Source: Diphasiastrum complanatum (Eukaryota; Streptophyta; Lycopodiopsida; Lycopodiales; Lycopodiaceae). From it: 64,000 bases of DNA. The translations under genes and the position numbers were made by a program. A model generated the notes under the pieces. That model was given only the letters and a program-made list of their open reading frames with translations. It did no database searches and was not told where the DNA came from. The stretch covers positions 39,114,141 through 39,178,140 of the forward strand of contig CM055095.1 of assembly GCA_029204225.1 (NCBI GenBank), in the 5' to 3' direction. Position 1 is the first letter of the stretch. Every line of letters starts with the position of its first letter. Below are positions 20,549-32,501 of the stretch, in pieces.

Positions 20549-21015
20549 GTCGGTTGAGATCTGACTGAGGCCTTCGGTTGAGATCTGACTGATGGGCGTC
20601 GGTTGAGATTGGACTGAAGGCCATCAGTTGAGATCTGAGAGATGGGCGTCGGTCGAGATCTAACTGATGGGCTTCAGCTAAGATGTAACTGAAGGCCGTC
20701 GGTTGAGATAGGTCTGAAGGCTGTCGGTTGAGATCCGAGAGATGTGCGTCGGTTGAGATCTAACTGATGGCCTTCGGTTGAGATTGGATTGATGGCCGTC
20801 GGTTGAGATAAGTCTGAAGGCCGTCGGTTGAGATAGGATTGAAGGCCATCGGTTGAGATCCGAGAGATGGGCGTCGGTTGAGATCTAACTGATGGGCTTC
20901 GGTTGAGATTATACTGATGGCCGTCGGTTGAGATAAGTCTAAAGGCCGTCGATTGAGATAGGATTGTAGCGCATCGGTTGAGGTGTGAGAGATGGCTTTG
21001 GTGCCGGTTGAGATG
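20549..21015. repeat. 25-bp minisatellite, about 18 units, with 125-bp higher-order pattern
   Basis: Tandem units of 25 bp around the core TCGGTTGAGAT. Variant units recur in the order A-B-C-D-E (endings such as TGGATTGATGG, AAGTCTGAAGG, AGGATTGAAGG, CCGAGAGATGG, CTAACTGATGG), giving a 125-bp higher-order repeat over at least two cycles. Because 25 is not a multiple of 3, translation gives a 25-residue period; the minus-strand ORFs across it (LNRR/LSQPT/ISTDG repeats) are by-products. Confidence 0.9.
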
Positions 21016-21201
21016 GAACCGTGGCTCAGCTGGGAATGGAGCGTGAAGTGTTTGTTGAGGAGTGCGGTTCGTAGTAAGCCGGTTTTGAAAATGGTGTGCT
21101 CTGATATGAAAGCATGGAAGTGCGGAGAGAAATGGTTGTAGAGCATAGATCATAATGGTTTGAGCTATGTAATGTCTGTGGAGCTATGGAATGGCGCCAA
21201 A

Positions 21202-22296
21202 TGTTCACAAATTCACTGAATCTATGAACACGGTTTTGTTTCTTTTCTTTCTTTTATTGCTTCTGACATTATAGTTCGTTATGGATTATCTTCTTGTTAG
21301 AACAGTCAACAGCAGAAGCGTTTCTCAGTCTCAATGTATTTCCCAGCCTGTCAATGGGAGAACGGGTTTGATACTCAGCTACATGCATACACTAGCCATG
21401 TAACCATCTACAACTCAAGAGGATCAGCATTTCAGAGCAGGGAGCAAACCTACACTAACTACTGAATCAAAGAACAATCAAGAACTAGATTAGCTACTGA
21501 AAACAAGATTCAAGAAACAAGAAACAAGATTCCTAGCAGCATTTTAACAATCTAAGAATCAAGAAACACTCATCACTTGATGCTTAGATTACTCAAAAAC
21601 AATCAAGAACTAGATTGTAAGGAAATGTGCAAGATCTATGCCACAAACCAGCCTATCTAGTTCACTTGAATGTTGAATCCTACTTTAATCCACAACAAGA
21701 ACTGAATCCTAATTCACAACTAAGCAAGAAACAAATAAACAAGATCCTAGTTAATCCACAATGTAAGGGAATCAAGCATGCTCATAGAAACCTCACTCAA
21801 GAGCATTGCCATGAACAAGGAGCTTAGTGTTCTTCAAGAACTTGTGGAGGATCCTCTTTATTAGCTCAAGAGAACTTGAAATACAATCAAAGCTCCCTCA
21901 CAAGAGAGGGGGGCCCTTAAATAAGCAAGAAGGCTGCCCATGTGGAGCCCAAGTGGCAATTCCACCAAACTAAAAATTACATGTGGAATTTGTCCTTCCA
22001 CTAGAGGTCACCATCAAAAGGTGGCTCACTCTTACTATTTTAAGGGGGGTCTACATTTATTACAATTATTCAAGGAAATGTTACTAGCTCCTACATGGTC
22101 ATTCCTTCTTTGGGATACACCATGTAGGCTCACATAGTTAATCACTATCTTCCTAGCTAGTATTTCCTCGGCTCTCATACTCGGCTCTCAGCTTCTTCTG
22201 CTCTCTTCCTTCTGAGACCTCCTCGGTCATGGGTGAGAGATAACTTGTGTCTTCAGCTTGGCTCGGCATCTGAGGATTCTCTGGAATCTGCTAACA
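21202..22296 (-). repeat. LTR of element F
   Basis: TGTT...AACA termini. Its core (about 21440-22080) recurs at 57400-57950 in the same orientation, including CCTACTTTAATCCACAA and GGTCACCATCAAAAGGTGGC, which confirms a dispersed repeat. Confidence 0.55.
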
Positions 22297-22794
22297 CTTG
22301 TCATACCTCAATTGTTCTTGCTGGCCTCTCCTCCAAACCTACAACAATATCCAAAACATCATTCGTGTCAATAAGTGATTCCATCCTCAATTTCCACAAT
22401 GAATAGTTGCTTGAGGTAAGCCTATCATTGCCTTCCAACATGTATCGACTTGATGTAGCCATGTTGCAATGACTTGATCCTTCTCTTTCAACCTGTTCCA
22501 ATGTACAAATCACTATTTTGAAATACAATAAAGGTTTTCAAAAAGAAATCACAAAGATATGAAACCTCTCAATTCTCTTCTAGCACTTATATCTAGCAAA
22601 TCAACACATAGAATGTAGAAATCTTGATTAACCCATGATCAATCCTCAATCTAATGACTCTTTCCACCTACTAAAATGTTTTTGGACTAATATAACTTTG
22701 AAAAGTCAAACTCTAAGTCAAATATAAAAATTGGCCTCAATTGCCAAATATACAAATATGACCAAAATAGCAAAACTAGTTGAAATTTCTCACA
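22297..22794 (-). mobile_element. copia gag start, leader and LTR end (A/G family scrap)
   Basis: The minus-strand ORF 22301-22528 contains MATSSRYMLEGNDRLTSSNYS (ATG at about 22462) and breaks off at RYDK, where the F LTR begins. Upstream leader follows to about 22672, then 120 bp of LTR end (GTTGAAATTTCTCACA, end 22794). The primer site and most of the LTR are deleted. Confidence 0.8.
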
Positions 22795-22809
22795 TTGTTG
22801 ACATTATAA

Positions 22810-23180
22810 AAGCTAGCATGCCGGCGTGCTAGCTTGTAAAGTTTACTTTTTGAAAAAATAAATTTCTTTTTGGAGCTGATTTGACTAGCATGCCGATGTG
22901 TTAGCCGAGTAGATTATAAAATAGAAAAGCTATTTTGACACATATGAGAATCAAATTTTGAGTAAAAACATTATTTCAGAATTTTTTTTTCAATCTCCGA
23001 GCATAGTAAGCCGACATGCTAAGAAAAACAACAAAAAAAAAATGCAAACTTTAAAGATAGCACGCCGGCGTGCTATATGAAATGAGAAAAAAAAAATGTA
23101 GCCTCGACCAAAGCTAGCACACCGGCGTGCACGATGAGACCGCCAGGTGGTGTCACCGTGCACGCCAGCATGCTACCTTT
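22810..23180. repeat. Array of six GC-rich palindromic motifs
   Basis: Six imperfect copies of a palindrome built on TAGCACGCCGGCGTGCTA, at about 22810-22835, 22883-22908, 23001-23023, 23056-23079, 23111-23132 and 23157-23178, separated by A/T-rich spacers. It contrasts with the AT-rich surroundings. It resembles the palindrome array in the gypsy LTR at 53.1-53.5 kb in design but not in sequence, so it is probably inside an LTR. Confidence 0.85.
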
Positions 23181-24042
23181 GGATACTACAAAAGAAAAAA
23201 ATTAGTTTGAATTTTTTTTTCTTCTTTGTGACATTTTTAACTATGTACCTAACCACATTCTTAATAATAAATATTGAAGTAGTAGCATAAAAAAGGTAGC
23301 ACATGGATTTTGATTGGATCTCCAAATTTGAAGCCAATCACTTGCCTACAATATTAAAAAACAAGCACACACATTTAGTTGAAATTATCGTTAGAACAGA
23401 TCTAGAGAGAATAATTCTTAAAAAAATAAATGACATTAATCGGCCCAAATATATATAATACCTTCATGGCGTGGGGATATTGACCAACAAGCCCAGCACG
23501 TAGAGGGTGAACGAGTGGAAGGTATCGAGTGCGGCCCTCATAAATCATCTTTCATAGATGTTGTGAGTGACGTGCCTGCAGATACTCACCACAAATGGGA
23601 CATGCATTGTAGCCACTAGTTGATGTTGGATTATTCTCCTTCCTACTAATCGACTAATTGGTTTTAATCTTTGTCCATTTCTTTATCCAGTTCTGCGGTT
23701 TTTTTCATGTTTTTATACAGTCTGCATAATTACAAGTGTTTTTACACAGTCTGTAGAAATACACGGAGTTTGACAACAGTGTCGGGTTTTCTCTTTCTAC
23801 AAAACCCGACAATTTTGCTTTTTGCCACAGCCAATCAACACTGTGAAAAATACAAGTAGAAATTACAGTGTCATCTTTTTCACATTTTTCGACTATTTGC
23901 AACATTGTTTCCTGTCAGAAATTACGAGTAAAAATACAGAGTCATATTTTTCACATTTTTCAAAGTGCCGCAAATGTTAAGGAAATGACTTTGGCAAAGT
24001 GTGGGACTATCCCAATATTAAGGACATGAGATTTTGTGACAC
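23181..24042. other. Non-coding, with a hairpin and a short imperfect repeat
   Basis: No gene seen. A GTGTCGGGTTTT / AAAACCCGACA inverted repeat with a 10-nt loop lies at about 23780-23812. Two similar stretches (about 23858-23893 and 23930-23960) share TACAG.GTCAT.TTTTTCACATTTTTC. Confidence 0.5.
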
Positions 24043-25175
24043 TGTCCGACACTATCGCCTGTGGCAGTTTACGTTCATATATGCTGATGACAGTTTACAA
24101 GACAGATTGTTTATGACCAATTGCCGCTGCTTATCAGCAATTAACTTCTGAGAAGGAACTGGATGGATGCCAGCAAACTCCAGCCAACTGGCAGTCGCAT
24201 TTGACAACCTAATTATTTAGTATTAACCAGTTGTTCATACATCTCATAATCAGTCAATGATGTTGTGAATTGTGAAGGAGTTAAGTGTTATTACAGGACG
24301 CTTCCTATACTTCTATCAAGCAGATCGTTCACGACTAGAAAGTATTGTAGTTAGCTCTCTATCAAGCTTTCAAGATTGAACTCTCTTGAGCATTCTAGCT
24401 CAGTCTTTTAGAGATTATCTTAGAGTTGCTATTGCACTATTGCTTATCAGCAGAGTTACTTATTATCAGACCTATTCTCAGTTACTCAGAGATAGCTTAG
24501 AGTGCGCGGTTTCTATCCGCTATTGTTTTGCGCTCATTAGCATCTAAACTTGTTTTTCTGAATCCATACTATCTTTTTATTGTGTTCAGTATGTGTCAGA
24601 ATGCATGCATCTCTGTATTGCTTTTGTGACTGATAGAAATTGTCTGAGAATTTAATACTTTATGTTTGGCTATGTAATCACTTAGTATCTAGCGATTTCA
24701 ACGTTAGCTGCTAAAGATTGAACGTGATTCCCATTACTACAGCTTTGTTCAATTTTTGATAGGCGTGGTCATGCATTGGAAGTAGGAAGTTTCTGCTATT
24801 CCATTACTCACTTTAATTCCTGTTTTCGACATTGTATCAGAGCTTTCTAATCTAGTATCAGAATATTTCTAATCTCTTATCAGATTGATCCATCATAGTA
24901 TTAGTGCTAGATCACGACATCAGAGTAGTTATTACTACTCCCTTTATCTGAACTATCACGGTATCAGACTTGTGATCTCTATCAGGGCCTAATACTATCA
25001 CAATATCAAAGCGCATAACTTTAATACTTGATATCTTTCACGATATCAAATTGATATCATATCTTTCAGTTCATATCATTTTTCAGTATCAGAGAATTGA
25101 TTTCCTATTGTTTGTCATCACTACATCTTAGCATGATGGACAACAAGATGAGAAAGGCTGAGAGAGGAGTGGGAG
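24043..25175 (+). mobile_element. copia-like LTR and leader fragment
   Basis: Sequence ending TTTTCGACA at 24831, followed by TTGTATCAGAGC (24832-24843), one or two bases off the initiator-Met primer site. About 290 bp of leader then leads to an ATG near 25134 whose frame stops quickly. The left LTR end is uncertain (a TG at about 24043). The coding region is missing. Confidence 0.5.
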
Positions 25176-26545
25176 GCACATAAATGGGAGGCACCAAGCA
25201 GGGATCAAACAGCCTTGCTTCTTCTCCTTCCCTCTTTCTTTCTCCACAAGCTCTCTCTTTGCACTTAGTTTCTCATTCTCTCTCTCTCTCTCAAAGGTGA
25301 CAATGGCTGAATGCTACATAGAGGCTGGCCCCTTCTAATGCTAGAGAGGGCTGAGGCCCAAAAAGGTGCACCTCTTCATGAATGGGCACCAATAGGGGCT
25401 TCTTGGCAGTTGGGCCCAAACTTAAGGGCTAAGCCCCAAGTTTGGCTTTAAATTACTAAAGTGGCCTACGGTGAATAAAACTGTCGTTTAACTAGTTTTC
25501 AAGACAAACTGGCACCTCCTAGCCCCGACAAACCCGGGAACTAGGGCATAAACCTCTTAAATAAATTTAAGTCTAGCGTAAATCAATAAATAGACAGAGT
25601 TTTAATAAAAGTGCAACCGGCCATAATGGGTCATTTACGCGTTAGTTTTAAGCAGTTCTGCATTGGGGTAATAGTGCGCGACGATGATTTTTCGTCGAAA
25701 ATAGCTTGAAAAAGGGGTCTTTTTCTCCGCAAACAACGCTAGAGGAGGTATCTACCAAAATTTTCTAGCCTCCAAGGTCTTCTTGCATTTATTATCCAAA
25801 AGGTGGTTGAAGACTCTTGCCAACCTCTCTCTCTCTTGTTAGTGTCCTCTATTTCCCTCGGTCCTCCATTTCCTTGGCCTTTCATTTAATTTTTCCTTGT
25901 AGTATGCACGGCCCGGCTTTTGGCTTTTGGTTTCTCGAGATTACCAACTGATTTGCGTATTTTGCCCGTTCCTCGTAGTTTGCCCAATTTTACCCGTTAG
26001 GGTTTCTGCAAGTTTTCAGTATTGCCCATAATTCACAGTTTGGTTTTTGCCCGATAAATATTTTTCTTTGATGACTCTTTGACTGAAGTTGACTTTTTTG
26101 GCATTCATGACTAGGCTCCCACGACAACACGGTTTTCCTGAAAATGCACTAGGCAACCATATATTAGTAAAACCAACTCTGTACATGGTAGGATTTTAGC
26201 ACAGCTATTCCAACTATTTTTACAACTGGCCAAAAGGCCGTAAAAATATTTCTAAGGCCGCAAACTTTTCTCTAGCCTCATTTAGGGCGGCCTAGGTGGA
26301 CCAGCATTTTTGGCCCGGTCTTTACAAAAATTGACCACAAAATATTTTTGACAATTTTTTCGAAAGTTAGTTTCTTACTTTTAAACTAGCCACTTTAGGA
26401 CGAGTTACGACCCAATTCTAAGGTAAATTTGTGCCAATTTTTCTCTAACAATCGAGTTTTACATGCCAATTTTTTTCAGGTATTGCGAACTTAAGCTTTA
26501 ATATTAGCCCGATTTTTCGTGCGGAAATATCGGCTAACATATAGT
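25176..26545. other. Non-coding LTR-like DNA, unassigned
   Basis: About 1.37 kb with no ORF worth calling, placed between a copia 5' leader and copia integrase coding sequence of the same strand. It could be a solo LTR of a gypsy element inserted into, or replacing part of, that copia element. I could not define termini or a target duplication. Confidence 0.35.
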
Positions 26546-28190
26546 GGGGTAGAAAACCCAATTTGACTCATATTCGAATCTTTGGCTATGCAGCATATGC
26601 ACATGTTCCTCATAAACTTCGAAAGAAGCTTGATGAGAAAGCAGAACAGGGATATCTCGTAGGATATGACAATCATTCTTCATCCTATAGAATCTATATG
26701 CCCGAGACAAACACAGTGGAGACATTGAGAGATGTCAAGTTTCATGAGACCAGAACAATGGCCAACAATGATCCTGTCAGTTATGAAGTCCTTGGAAGAC
26801 AATATTATGATCTGCCAACCAGGACAGAGGAAGAAGAACACGAACACTTAGACGAAGATGTTCGAGTTGCACCAACGAATCAGATGAAGAAAGATTCACA
26901 AGCTAGCCTACTGCTACAACACTTGTAAACCGAAATGGTTCCGGACCTAGCAGAACAGATAAAGACAAGAGCATTGCAATACTAGAAGGATCTCCCAAAA
27001 GATCAACAAGAGAACGAAAAGTGCCAGCAAGATTTGTGCCAGGTAGCTTAGCTTCTACATCTGAAGATTTTTGTGGATTCTGTGGAGAACCACAAACATT
27101 CGAAGAAGCAATTGAATGTCCAGAGAAGGACAAATGGATCCAAGCCATGAATGAAGAGATGGAATCCATGAAGAAGAATGAGATATGGACATTGCAGCCA
27201 TTACCAGGTAAACGAAGAATTGTACAATGCAAATGCGTATACAAGCTGAAGTATGGACCGAATGAAAATGTTTCAAAGTATAAAGCTAGACTTGTAGCGA
27301 AGGGTTTTTCTCATAAATATGGTATCGACTGTGCTGAGACCTTCTCTCCTGTCATGAAACATTCATCCCTATGCCTATTGTTTGCATTTGCAGCCGCTTA
27401 TGATCTTAGGTTCACATCATGCATGACAAGACAACCTTCTTACATGGAGAGCTAGACGAAGAAGTCTATATGGATCAACCTCCAGGCTATATTTCAAACT
27501 CACTTCCTACTTACGTATGCAAAATGCACAAGAGTATCTATGGTCTGAAGCCATTAGCACGACAATGGTATAAGAAGAAAAATCAAGCCCTGAGATCCTT
27601 AGGATTTGAGCCATCGATAGCCGATTCCAATGTTTATGCAAGAGTCACAGATGGGAAGATCATCATTGTAGCTGTATATGTGGATGACACCCTGATACTC
27701 TGCAAAAGTGAAGGACTTATTGCTGAAGTGAAATGTGACATCTTGAAACATTTCGAGATTACAGACCTAGGAGAAGCCAGATGTTACCTTGGCTTACAAA
27801 TTGACAGAAACTATAACGAAGGAAAATTGTACCTTCATCAGTCCAAATATACCCAGAAAATCCTAAAAGATTTCGGGATGATGAATTGCAAAGGAGCAAA
27901 TACTCCAATGCTTGCAGGAACAATCCTGACGAATGAAGATTGTTTGAAGACTGAAGAAGAAAGAGAATTGATGCAACATACCATACAAAAAGCTAATTGA
28001 ATCGCTAATGTATCTTGCATTGCAATCAAGTACCACTTGATAAGGGATCTGATTGAAAAGAAGAGTTGCAAACTACTTTCATTGGAACGAAAAAGATATT
28101 TGCTGACATCTTCACAAAGGCCTTAGACAAAGATTTGTTCGAGAAACAAAGGAGCTATCTAGTAGTCGTCAAGCTATCATGCTTTGAGAG
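26546..28190 (+). pseudogene. copia element E: integrase C-terminus, RT, RNase H end
   Basis: Starts in the integrase C-terminal region (LTHIRIFGYAAYAHVPHKLR, then GYLVGYDNHSSSYRIY). 27021-27455 has the RT N-terminal part (ARLVAKGFSHKYGIDCAETF). A frameshift near 27420 damages the region of the first catalytic Asp. 27419-28000 has SIYGLKPLARQWY and an intact YVDD (VYVDDTLILC). Most of RNase H is deleted; the reading resumes at 28066 with FADIFTKALDKDLFEKQR just before the polypurine tract. Non-functional. Confidence 0.85.
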
Positions 28191-29100
28191 GGAGCTGAAA
28201 AAACAAAGTGTTTCTACTACCAAAGCTCTGCTAGCTCTCGACTCTCAACCTGACGAATATCTCAAAGACCTCGAAAATGAAGAACTCGAAGACGAAATGT
28301 TTGCGAACAACGTGAACAACACAAACAACATGAGAAGGTCAAACGACGTGAAATGAAAATATTCGAGACACGAAGGTCGAACGCTTTCGACTCTTCAGGC
28401 TCCAAAAGACCAGAAAGATCAAACAAGTACTGTGAAGTACAGCCTCCTGACATGATATGGTGATATCAGTAGAAAAACATTAAGACGTGCCTAATCCGCC
28501 GCTCTTGTAATCTGTGATTAGTCTTAGATTGATCTATCTAATCAGAAATGTTACTTTGAGTATATGCAGTTGCTAAATGCACCAATGATACAAGAAAAAT
28601 ATATACTAAAAATATAGAATAGAGAAGTCTGCCAGAGAGCGAGACATTGTAAGCAGGATCCATAGAGATCCAAGTAGTCTGTTAGTAAGTGAGACACTGT
28701 TTGTGGGGAGAATACCGCTTCTCATACGCCAATGCGTTGTGTGGGTCTGTCACACAGTCCTTGAACAAAAGAGTATCAATAGATGATATTGTAGCTGTTG
28801 GCACATATCATTCTAAATTGTCTGATCTCGATTGAATTATTGTCTGCTCATTGTTCGTGTATCTCATTCTCTTGTTTTATCTATTCCCGCATAGGTTCAA
28901 TCTTGTTGAATGCTGAATTAACTTAAACATAGGTCAGCAGTGTCTGTCTACATTCTAGAGGATTGTAGGAATGATATAGCCGGCAGTGACCAGCAATCAA
29001 ATCTGAACTCCATCCAAATTCATCGCGCAGCGTTCGCATCAGGTGATCGCATTTCATTTGTATAGAAATCGCGAGTCCCTTCATGATCAAGTTCTCAAGT
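28191..29100 (+). repeat. LTR of element E and flanking relic
   Basis: A GAGAGGGAGC polypurine-like tract at about 28185 is followed by LTR-like DNA. Parts of 28480-29060 are homologous in reverse complement to 30020-30560 (shared stretches around CAATAGATGATATTGTAGC and GTGAGACA), so this is a repeat family with a second, opposite copy about 1 kb away. Exact LTR ends are not fixed. Confidence 0.6.
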
Positions 29101-29990
29101 GTTGAGCTACTTGATGCCAATGTTTGGGAGATTGTCAATTTTTGGTGAATTCATGGTCATTTTCTTGTGTCAAGTAGATCTTGAAGATGGACTAGTGCAA
29201 CCTACCTGGTTTCTGGAGTCATGTGATGCTGAATTTGCATCATTGATGTACTCACCTACTCATGGATTTCCAAGGTTTGATGGTTTCTTGTGGCAAGATG
29301 GAGATGGAGGCTCATTCATGGAGTTTTATGGTGGAGACATATAAAGAAAGGACAAAGTTGGAGGAGACAAGCAAGCAAATGGTCATCATTCACATTTATG
29401 GTTTGGTTGCTGTAATTTTTCAGAGAGTTCGAAGTTTGAAACATGGAGGAATCATTTCATTCACATTTTATTTGGTTCTTCACGTTCTAGTTATATCTTG
29501 ATGTGTAAAATTGATGTAATAAATAGTGAAGCGTCCAATTTGGACACTATTCTCTATATCAATTATGGAAACTACTTTAGAACATTAGAGAGGAGATCTA
29601 TAGTTAGGATGGAGATCATTCTAAAGTTGGATCAAAGTAGTATGGTTAAAACTATGCCAAAACTAGTTGAAGAGGGAGTGTGAGAGATTTCAACAAGTTT
29701 AGTCATATTTTGGTAAATTGTCAATATGAGGCCAAAACTCATTTTAGACTTAGAGATAAACTTTTTGAAGTTTTATTAGTTTAAAATACATTCAATAGAC
29801 ACTTTTTAAAAGTGTGGGAAAGTTGGTACTCGAGTTTGAGAGAGATTCAAATTTGAACTTTGGGTACATTGAATCTAGACCCAAAAGTAGTAGGGTTTAC
29901 ATTTTGGAGGGAAAGCCAAGTGGCCAAATAGGGTTTGAACCTGTTGTAAAAGGTTGTAACTCATGGAAAAATGGATCTGCTCTCTTCTGT
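29101..29990 (+). mobile_element. C-type element 3' fragment with partial LTR
   Basis: Plus-strand sequence matching the 3' end of element C: the GGSFMEFYGGDI coding stretch near 29310-29345, HGGIISFTFYLVLHVLVIS (shifted frame), and 29498-29683 ending MVKTMPKLVEEGV, then the polypurine tract and an LTR starting at 29679 (TGTGAGAG). The LTR breaks off at about 29990. The left junction lies between 29100 and 29240. Third occurrence of the C-type tail in the window. Confidence 0.8.
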
Positions 29991-30663
29991 TGGGGATGTG
30001 TGATGACTGATGAATTCGTCAGATTCGCGAAAGTTTTGCAAAGGTGAATCAGTCACGACTCTCCTCAGCTCGGATGGAGTTCAGATGCGATCGCTGGACA
30101 CTGCTAGCTGAATCACTCCTACAGTCCTCCAGAGTGTAGTCAGTCAGTACTGATCTACGTTCATAAAATTAATACAGCATTCAACATAGTTTCAACCAAA
30201 GTGTGGAATTCAAAATGAACAAGAAGAAACTCAGACACGCGATTAACAACATAAACATTTGAAATCAAACACAACACGAATTGATATGTGCGCGAAGGCT
30301 ACAATATCATCTATTGATTTCTTTTCTCTGATTCTTTGAGCACTACGTGCATACCCACGCAGTGCATTGGCGTGAGAGACACGCGGTTCTCTCACGAGTG
30401 ATTGTCTCACTTTACTAGCAGACAGTTGGATCTTCTGATTCTAGACAGAATTGTCTTCGCACGCACGCAGACAAGTATTCTGTATTTTTTATCTTGATTG
30501 CTTACTAGCATCGGACTATTACATTACATTGTATGTGTATTTTGTTGATCTATATGTCAAGTATCATCCAGTAAGTATGGTCGCCAAGGTCTGGTTGCAT
30601 GCAGATCATTGCATACATTAGTGAGCCGATGACGGTTTCTTTATTGGTTTTTGTATTTGGATT
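29991..30663 (-). mobile_element. copia fragment: LTR-like DNA and a short RT piece
   Basis: 30020-30560 is the reverse-complement relative of the element E LTR region. At about 30570-30660 the minus strand reads an RT signature, IGSLMYA-type followed by QPDLATIL. It is cut off exactly at 30663 by the start of the CAF1 block. Confidence 0.6.
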
Positions 30664-31301
30664 GAACTTGAATAGCGCCCTTAGATATAAATCAGATAAT
30701 TTTTGCTCGCGCGGATTTGAACAACTTCGTGGAAGCTGCTATAGAGCAAAGCAAAATCGTTTGGCTAGAAGTTATAGCCAAACTAACCCAGCTAATAGCG
30801 TGTCAAACATAGACAACCTATGCGCGCGCGCGCGCACACACACACACACACACAGAGGTCTTGTTTTTGCTTTTTGGATATTAAGCAGCATGCGTCGTTA
30901 TTTTTTTTTATGCTTTAACTTTTTTGGCTTATCTATTTTGCATTCGTTCTTTGCATGAGCAATTCTAATTTTGTGCATTTGCTATTTGGGTATTAAGGAG
31001 AAGTTTGCATGTGGAATTTTTGGATGCCAAGTGATAATGCATGTTCTATTTCGACCCGTTGACATTTTATTAAACTCCATTGAACGACCTTTTGTATGAA
31101 AGTGAGAATGCTCCATGTATGGATTCACTATAGAGATATTAATGGCACATGTTTTAGCCTGGCCATGTGGTAGACGCCATTAGACCAGACCACTTAATTT
31201 GTAAAGGCTAGTGTTTACGCCTTCCCTAACATGTATATATATATATATGAATAAATAATCGAGCTTTTTAGCTTTTCCTCTTACTCCATCGCAGAGACAA
31301 C

Positions 31302-31308
31302 TATAAAA
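31302..31308 (+). promoter_or_regulatory. TATA box of CAF1 copy 2
   Basis: TATAAAA about 340 bp upstream of the start codon in a context identical to copy 1. Confidence 0.6.
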
Positions 31309-31643
31309 CCCATCTCCTTTTATTATATCCCTTCATCCATCCCAGCAGCAGCATCAAAGGCAGTGACGCCTGATCCTTCGTAGCGCCGGCGATCCCGCCA
31401 CTACTCCATGCATGCAGATCATTGCCTTGTGCTTTTGTTTCAGTTGAAAGCTGTTCGATTTCTACTGCTTCCGATACCCACCCCTTACTTCATATCGCCC
31501 GCATCTGGAAACAGGAAATACTCTTCCTGCATCCAAGCTCTCTTTCTACTCCTCCCCAACTGCTTCGAAGTCTTTCTGATCACAATTTTCACAAAGCGCT
31601 TTCAATTGATTGCTGCAGTTTGCTACTACCAGCATCACAGCAC

Positions 31644-32501
31644 ATGACGACGACTATTTCCACCGCAGGAGTCTCTATCCGCATCAGGGAGGTGTGGGCA
31701 GATAATCTAGAAGAAGAATTTAAGCTCATCAGAGGAGTCGTGCACACCCACCCATATATTGCCATGGACACGGAGTTCCCCGGCGTGGTGATCAAACCCA
31801 GTGGCGTCTTCCTAAGCAGCTTCGATTACAACTATCAAACTTTAAAATTAAACGTCGACAAGCTGAAGCTGATCCAGCTAGGGTTGGCTTTCACAGATGC
31901 GCACGGCAATCTGCCTACGTGCAACACAGGCGAAGGCTGCGTTTGGCAATTTAACTTCCGTGAATTCCATCTCAGGGAAGATCTCCATGCGCCTGACTCA
32001 ATTGACCTTTTGAAGCAAAGCGGCATAAATTTCCAGATGAATGAAGATAGGGGTATTGACGCCTCCATCTTTACTTACCTGTTCGCGTCTTCAGGAATTG
32101 TTCGTAATCCGAATGTGCATTGGATTACTTTCCACGGCGCCCACGACTTTGGCTACCTCTTAAAGATGCTGACTCAACAAAATCTACCTGATTGGCAAGC
32201 AGATTTTTTCAGCCTCATGAAGTTGTTTTTTCCAACTTTTTATGATGTCAAGTATTTGATGAGATTTTGTGACAACCTGTATGGAAGTTTGAATAAGCTA
32301 GCTGAGAAGCTGAACGTGGAGAGAGTTGGATCTTGTCATCAAGCTGGATCTGACAGCCTTCTCACAGCTCGCACATACACGAAGCTGAAGCAAGCATTCT
32401 TTCATGGATCTACGGACAAGTACGCCTGCGTGCTCTATGGATTGGACTCTTTAGCACCTATGTTGAAGGGTCTGTACACTAAATTTACCCCACACCGGTA
32501 A
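31644..32501 (+). CDS. CAF1: CCR4-associated factor 1 (CAF1/POP2) deadenylase
   Basis: Intact 285-codon intronless gene, as is usual for plant CAF1, whose products are about 270-290 residues. The protein is the DEDDh ribonuclease of CCR4-NOT that removes poly(A) tails and so controls mRNA turnover and stress responses. Visible motifs: [12 protein letters not shown] at 14-25; MDTEFPG with D42 and E44; [10 protein letters not shown] with D168; [15 protein letters not shown] with H232 and D237. All four acidic catalytic residues and the His are present. The start at 31644 matches the family N-terminus; an upstream in-frame ATG at 31422 would add 74 unrelated residues. The C-terminus ([16 protein letters not shown]) is short. 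The block also carries a TATA box and a C/T-rich leader, so expression is plausible. Confidence 0.93.
   Translation: MTTTISTAGVSIRIREVWADNLEEEFKLIRGVVHTHPYIAMDTEFPGVVIKPSGVFLSSFDYNYQTLKLNVDKLKLIQLGLAFTDAHGNLPTCNTGEGCVWQFNFREFHLREDLHAPDSIDLLKQSGINFQMNEDRGIDASIFTYLFASSGIVRNPNVHWITFHGAHDFGYLLKMLTQQNLPDWQADFFSLMKLFFPTFYDVKYLMRFCDNLYGSLNKLAEKLNVERVGSCHQAGSDSLLTARTYTKLKQAFFHGSTDKYACVLYGLDSLAPMLKGLYTKFTPHR

Larger units (their letters stand above)
20226..22296 (-). mobile_element. Element F: gypsy-like LTR element, 5' end only
   Basis: LTR 21202-22296 (about 1095 bp, TGTTCACA...GCTAACA) preceded on the plus strand by GGCGCCA, giving a minus-strand TTGGCGCC primer-site-like sequence just inside the 5' LTR. 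Internal DNA (20226-21201) is non-coding and contains a 25-bp minisatellite. No pol domain is seen; the rest was lost at the junction with element D. The outer LTR end abuts a copia gag fragment at 22297. Confidence 0.55.

Noticed and set aside
20674-21153. Minus-strand repeat proteins of 159 and 128 codons
   Set aside because: They follow from a 25-bp tandem repeat without stops in several frames; two overlapping frames look equally protein-like.
22810-23180. CRISPR-like array
   Set aside because: Repeats are imperfect, unevenly spaced palindromes in plant LTR-rich DNA with no cas genes; not CRISPR.
31422-31643. N-terminal extension of CAF1 by 74 codons
   Set aside because: Residues are unlike any CAF1 N-terminus; treated as leader with upstream ATGs.
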